Assembly (NCBI RefSeq): GCF_001894865.1
Contig: NZ_BCXA01000048.1
Location: 1-57,487 of the forward strand
Length of the DNA stretch: 57,487 nucleotides
Source: Rhodococcus maanshanensis NBRC 100610
Lineage (GTDB): Bacteria > Actinomycetota > Actinomycetes > Mycobacteriales > Mycobacteriaceae
Reading direction: 5' to 3'
The translations under genes and the position numbers were made by a program. The notes below the pieces were generated by a model that saw only the letters and a program-made list of their open reading frames with translations, made no database searches and had not been told where the DNA came from. This document shows, piece after piece, positions 55,139-57,487 of this stretch. The first letter of the stretch is position 1. Every line of letters begins with the position of its first letter.

Positions 55139-56686
55139 TCAGGCCAGCTGCCCGACCACCGTCTCGGCGCTGCTGAGCAGTGCACCCGAGGCCGCCAACT
55201 CGACCGCGGCCCCGATCTCGGGCGCCACGAACCGATCGGTCCCTGGACCCTCGACGTACTGACGAAGGGTGTCGCGCACCGCGGCCGTCGCCGGTGACGG
55301 TGCGAGCGGGGCCCGAAGGTCCAGGCCGCGGGCGGCCGTGAGCGCCTCGATCGCGAGCACCCGGGTCAGCCCGTCGATCGACCGTCGGAGCTTGCGTGCG
55401 GCCGACCAGCCCATGGACACGTGGTCCTCCTGCATCGCCGAGGAGGGGATCGAGTCGACGCTCGCGGGCGCGGCGAGCCGCTTGAGCTCGGAGACGATCG
55501 CGGCCTGGGTGTACTGGGCGATCATGTGCCCGCTGTCCACGCCCGGGTCGCCTGCCAGGAACGGTGGCAGCCCGTGGTTGCGCGCGGTGTCGAGGAAGCG
55601 GTCGGTTCGGCGCTCGCTCATGCTCGCGAGGTCGGCGACGACGATCGCGAGGAAGTCGAGCACATACGCCACCGGCGCGCCGTGGAAGTTGCCGTTGGAC
55701 TCGACCCGGCCGTCGAGGGTCACCACCGGGTTGTCGATGGCGCTCGCCAGCTCGCACGCCGCGACCCGTTCGGCGTGGGCGAGCGTGTCGCGGGCGGCGC
55801 CCGCGACCTGCGGCGCGCACCGCAGCGAGTAGGCGTCCTGCACCACCGTGCAGTCGGGGGTGGCGTGGCTGGCGACGATCTCCGAGCCTGCCAGCAGCCG
55901 GACCATGTTCGCTGCCGCGATGGCCTGACCGGGCTGCGGGCGCAGCGCCTGCAGGTCGGCGGCGAACACCTTGTCCGTGCCGAGCAACCCCTCGACGCTC
56001 ATCGCCGCGGTGATGTCGGCCAGCGGCAACAACCGGTGCAGGTCGTCGCAGGCGAGCAGCAGCATGCCGAGCATGCCGTCGGTGCCGTTGATGAGGGCGA
56101 GGCCCTCCTTCTCCTCGAGGACCAGCGGCCAGATCCCGGCCGCGGCCAGCGCGTCGGCAGCAGGCAGCTGCTGGCCTGCGGCGTCTCGGACCAGGCCCTC
56201 CCCTGTCACCGCGAGCGCGATGTGCGCGAGCGGCGCGAGGTCGCCCGAGCAGCCGAGGCTGCCGAATTCGGGAACCACGGGCGTGATCCCCGCCGACAGC
56301 AGCGCGGCATAGGCATGCGCCACGTCGGGCCTGGCCCCGGTCCGGCCGGTCGTCAGCGTCGCCAGGCGCAGCAGCATCATCGCGCGGACCACTTCGCGTT
56401 CGACCTCGGGGCCGGTCCCCGCCGCATGGGAGCGGATGAGGCTGCGCTGCAGCTGGGCGCGCAGCTCCGGCGGGATGTGCCGGGTGGCCAGCGCACCGAA
56501 ACCGGTGGAAACGCCGTACACCGGACCGAAGTCCCGCGCGAGCGCCTCGATGTGCGCCCTGGTTGCCGCCATGGCCGACACCGCCTGATCCGACAGCAAC
56601 ACCGGGGCGCCGAATCGGGCGACATGCAGCACCTGGTCGGGCGTCAGGGGGCCGACGCCGACCACGACCGATCCTGGATTCTCCAC
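55139..56686 (-). CDS. hutH: Histidine ammonia-lyase
   Basis: A 515-aa MIO-dependent lyase that removes ammonia from histidine to give urocanate. YGVSTGFG near 58-65 has the catalytic Tyr, and GSLGCSGDLAPLAH near 142-155 contains the MIO-forming C146-S147-G148, a Cys-Ser-Gly variant of Ala-Ser-Gly used by some actinobacterial enzymes. QDAYSLRCAPQV near 290 and ESNGNFHGAPV near 337 follow. GGAGG lies 8 bases before the GTG. It is separated from hutUIG by the lipase and DUF4231 genes and lies opposite. Confidence 0.95.
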   Translation of the reverse strand: MENPGSVVVGVGPLTPDQVLHVARFGAPVLLSDQAVSAMAATRAHIEALARDFGPVYGVSTGFGALATRHIPPELRAQLQRSLIRSHAAGTGPEVEREVVRAMMLLRLATLTTGRTGARPDVAHAYAALLSAGITPVVPEFGSLGCSGDLAPLAHIALAVTGEGLVRDAAGQQLPAADALAAAGIWPLVLEEKEGLALINGTDGMLGMLLLACDDLHRLLPLADITAAMSVEGLLGTDKVFAADLQALRPQPGQAIAAANMVRLLAGSEIVASHATPDCTVVQDAYSLRCAPQVAGAARDTLAHAERVAACELASAIDNPVVTLDGRVESNGNFHGAPVAYVLDFLAIVVADLASMSERRTDRFLDTARNHGLPPFLAGDPGVDSGHMIAQYTQAAIVSELKRLAAPASVDSIPSSAMQEDHVSMGWSAARKLRRSIDGLTRVLAIEALTAARGLDLRAPLAPSPATAAVRDTLRQYVEGPGTDRFVAPEIGAAVELAASGALLSSAETVVGQLA

Positions 56687-56763
56687 TGCGGGCTCCTCCG
56701 TCGGGAAGCGAGCTGCTGCTCACATCCTCCCGCCGAATCGGGCGCGGCGCGAGGAAATCGCCG

Positions 56764-57487
56764 TCAGGACGGTTGATGCACGGGTTCCGGCTCCGATTCC
56801 GGCTGCGGACGGACGAAGCGGAAGTAGGCGAGGGCGAGCAGTGCCAGCCACACCGCGCCGACGATCAGAGCCACCCTGGTGTCGGCATCGAAGGCGAGCA
56901 CCGCGATCACGAACACCAGGAAGCCGATCGCGATCAGCTGCCCGTACGGCCAGAACGGCACCGGGAACTTCAACGCCGCGGCCTCGGCCGGATCCATCCG
57001 CTGCCGGGACCGGTAATGCGAGAGCAGGATCATCAGCCACACGAAGATCGTCGCGAAGGTCGCGATGGACGCGATGACCAGGAACACCTTGTCCGGGATC
57101 AGGTAGTTCAGGAGCGCGCCGACCAGCAGCGTGACCGTCATGATGACCACCGTCATCCACGGCACCCCGTTGCGGGAGACCTTCCCCATCACCGCGGGCG
57201 CCTGACCGCGCTGGGCCATACCGAACATCATCCGGCCCGCGCCGAAGATGTCGCTGTTGATCGCCGACAACGCCGCGGTGATCACCACGATGTTCAACAC
57301 CGTCGCCGCCGGTCCGATGCCGAGACCCTGGAAGATCTGCACGAACGGACTGCCCTCGGACCCGATCGACTGCCACGGATTGATCGCCATGATCACCGCC
57401 AGGGTCAGCACGTAGAACAAGATGATGCGCACCGGGACGGTGTTGATCGCCCGCGGAATGGTGCGCTCCGGGTCCTCCGCCTCACCC
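56764..57487 (-). CDS. Amino-acid permease (APC/AAT family), C-terminal part only
   Basis: The window ends inside this gene; the open frame continues to 57487 with [20 protein letters not shown], the conserved AAT-family loop, so about 240 C-terminal residues are present. Hydrophobic segments include [38 protein letters not shown] and [33 protein letters not shown] marks proline/aromatic/histidine-type permeases. Position 77 bases upstream of hutH on the same strand suggests histidine or urocanate-related uptake, an inference. Confidence 0.85.
   Translation of the reverse strand, partial: GEAEDPERTIPRAINTVPVRIILFYVLTLAVIMAINPWQSIGSEGSPFVQIFQGLGIGPAATVLNIVVITAALSAINSDIFGAGRMMFGMAQRGQAPAVMGKVSRNGVPWMTVVIMTVTLLVGALLNYLIPDKVFLVIASIATFATIFVWLMILLSHYRSRQRMDPAEAAALKFPVPFWPYGQLIAIGFLVFVIAVLAFDADTRVALIVGAVWLALLALAYFRFVRPQPESEPEPVHQPS

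Noticed and set aside
55139-56686. Inactive histidine ammonia-lyase because of Cys-Ser-Gly instead of Ala-Ser-Gly
   Set aside because: Cys-Ser-Gly also forms the MIO group in actinobacterial enzymes and all other active-site segments are intact.

Overview
The window is high-GC DNA from an actinobacterium of the Mycobacteriales, most likely Nocardiaceae (Nocardia or Rhodococcus type). Three things support this. The gene order lpdA, amiA/amiB, punA, pmmB, upp, add, deoA, cdd, sdhCDAB ... dacB ... BrkB, trpS ... icd follows, from memory, the Mycobacterium tuberculosis Rv3303c-Rv3339c region. There is a type VII secretion (ESX) associated gene group. Start codons are often GTG or TTG, with several TANNNT boxes placed for leaderless mRNAs. 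The genus is an inference. I saw no tRNA, rRNA, CRISPR array, insertion sequence, integrase or phage gene.

Layout. 1-3400: PLP aminotransferase, LpdA-type flavoprotein and gamma-glutamylcyclotransferase. 3397-9479: two M20 amidohydrolases, an enoyl-CoA hydratase-like protein, and nucleoside/sugar-phosphate enzymes (punA, pmmB, upp). 9578-13037: EspC-like protein, NlpC/P60 hydrolase with an ESX-type N-terminus, two YbaB-like proteins and an acidic conserved protein. 13044-15849: nucleoside salvage operon cdd-deoA-add. 16118-19507: succinate dehydrogenase operon sdhCDAB, with an iron-box-like site upstream and a strong terminator downstream. 19560-20675: CapA-family protein. 20729-27451: GntR regulator (IolR type) divergent from iolC-iolB-iolD-iolE-iolG for myo-inositol breakdown; iolA, iolJ and an inositol transporter are not here. 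27419-30012: ABC exporter, XRE regulator and DinB-like operon. 30132-37856: DacB, BrkB, TrpS, an RND-RNase-barstar operon and exonuclease III.

The most interesting part is 38492-47253, a seven-gene operon on the minus strand. In transcription order it is: condensation-adenylation-thiolation NRPS (lstE-like), formyltransferase (lstF-like), two OleA/FabH-like ketosynthases (one with an intact triad, one degenerate), an OleC-like beta-lactone synthetase, an unassigned 83-aa membrane protein, and an OleD-like reductase. No OleB beta-lactone decarboxylase is present. This is the gene set known for lipstatin (lstA-lstF of Streptomyces toxytricini), so the predicted product is an N-formyl-aminoacyl ester of a 2-alkyl beta-lactone, a serine-hydrolase/lipase inhibitor class. 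Nocardiolactone clusters (nltABCD) contain only the ketosynthase, lactone synthetase and reductase part. The operon sits between exonuclease III plus a small hypothetical gene and icd, in what looks like an insertion into conserved synteny.

47399-57487: icd; then the histidine-utilization genes hutU-hutI-hutG on the plus strand, with hutH and a truncated amino-acid permease on the minus strand. Between the two hut blocks lie a frameshifted secreted lipase and a DUF4231/SLATT-like membrane protein. The permease runs off the right edge of the window.
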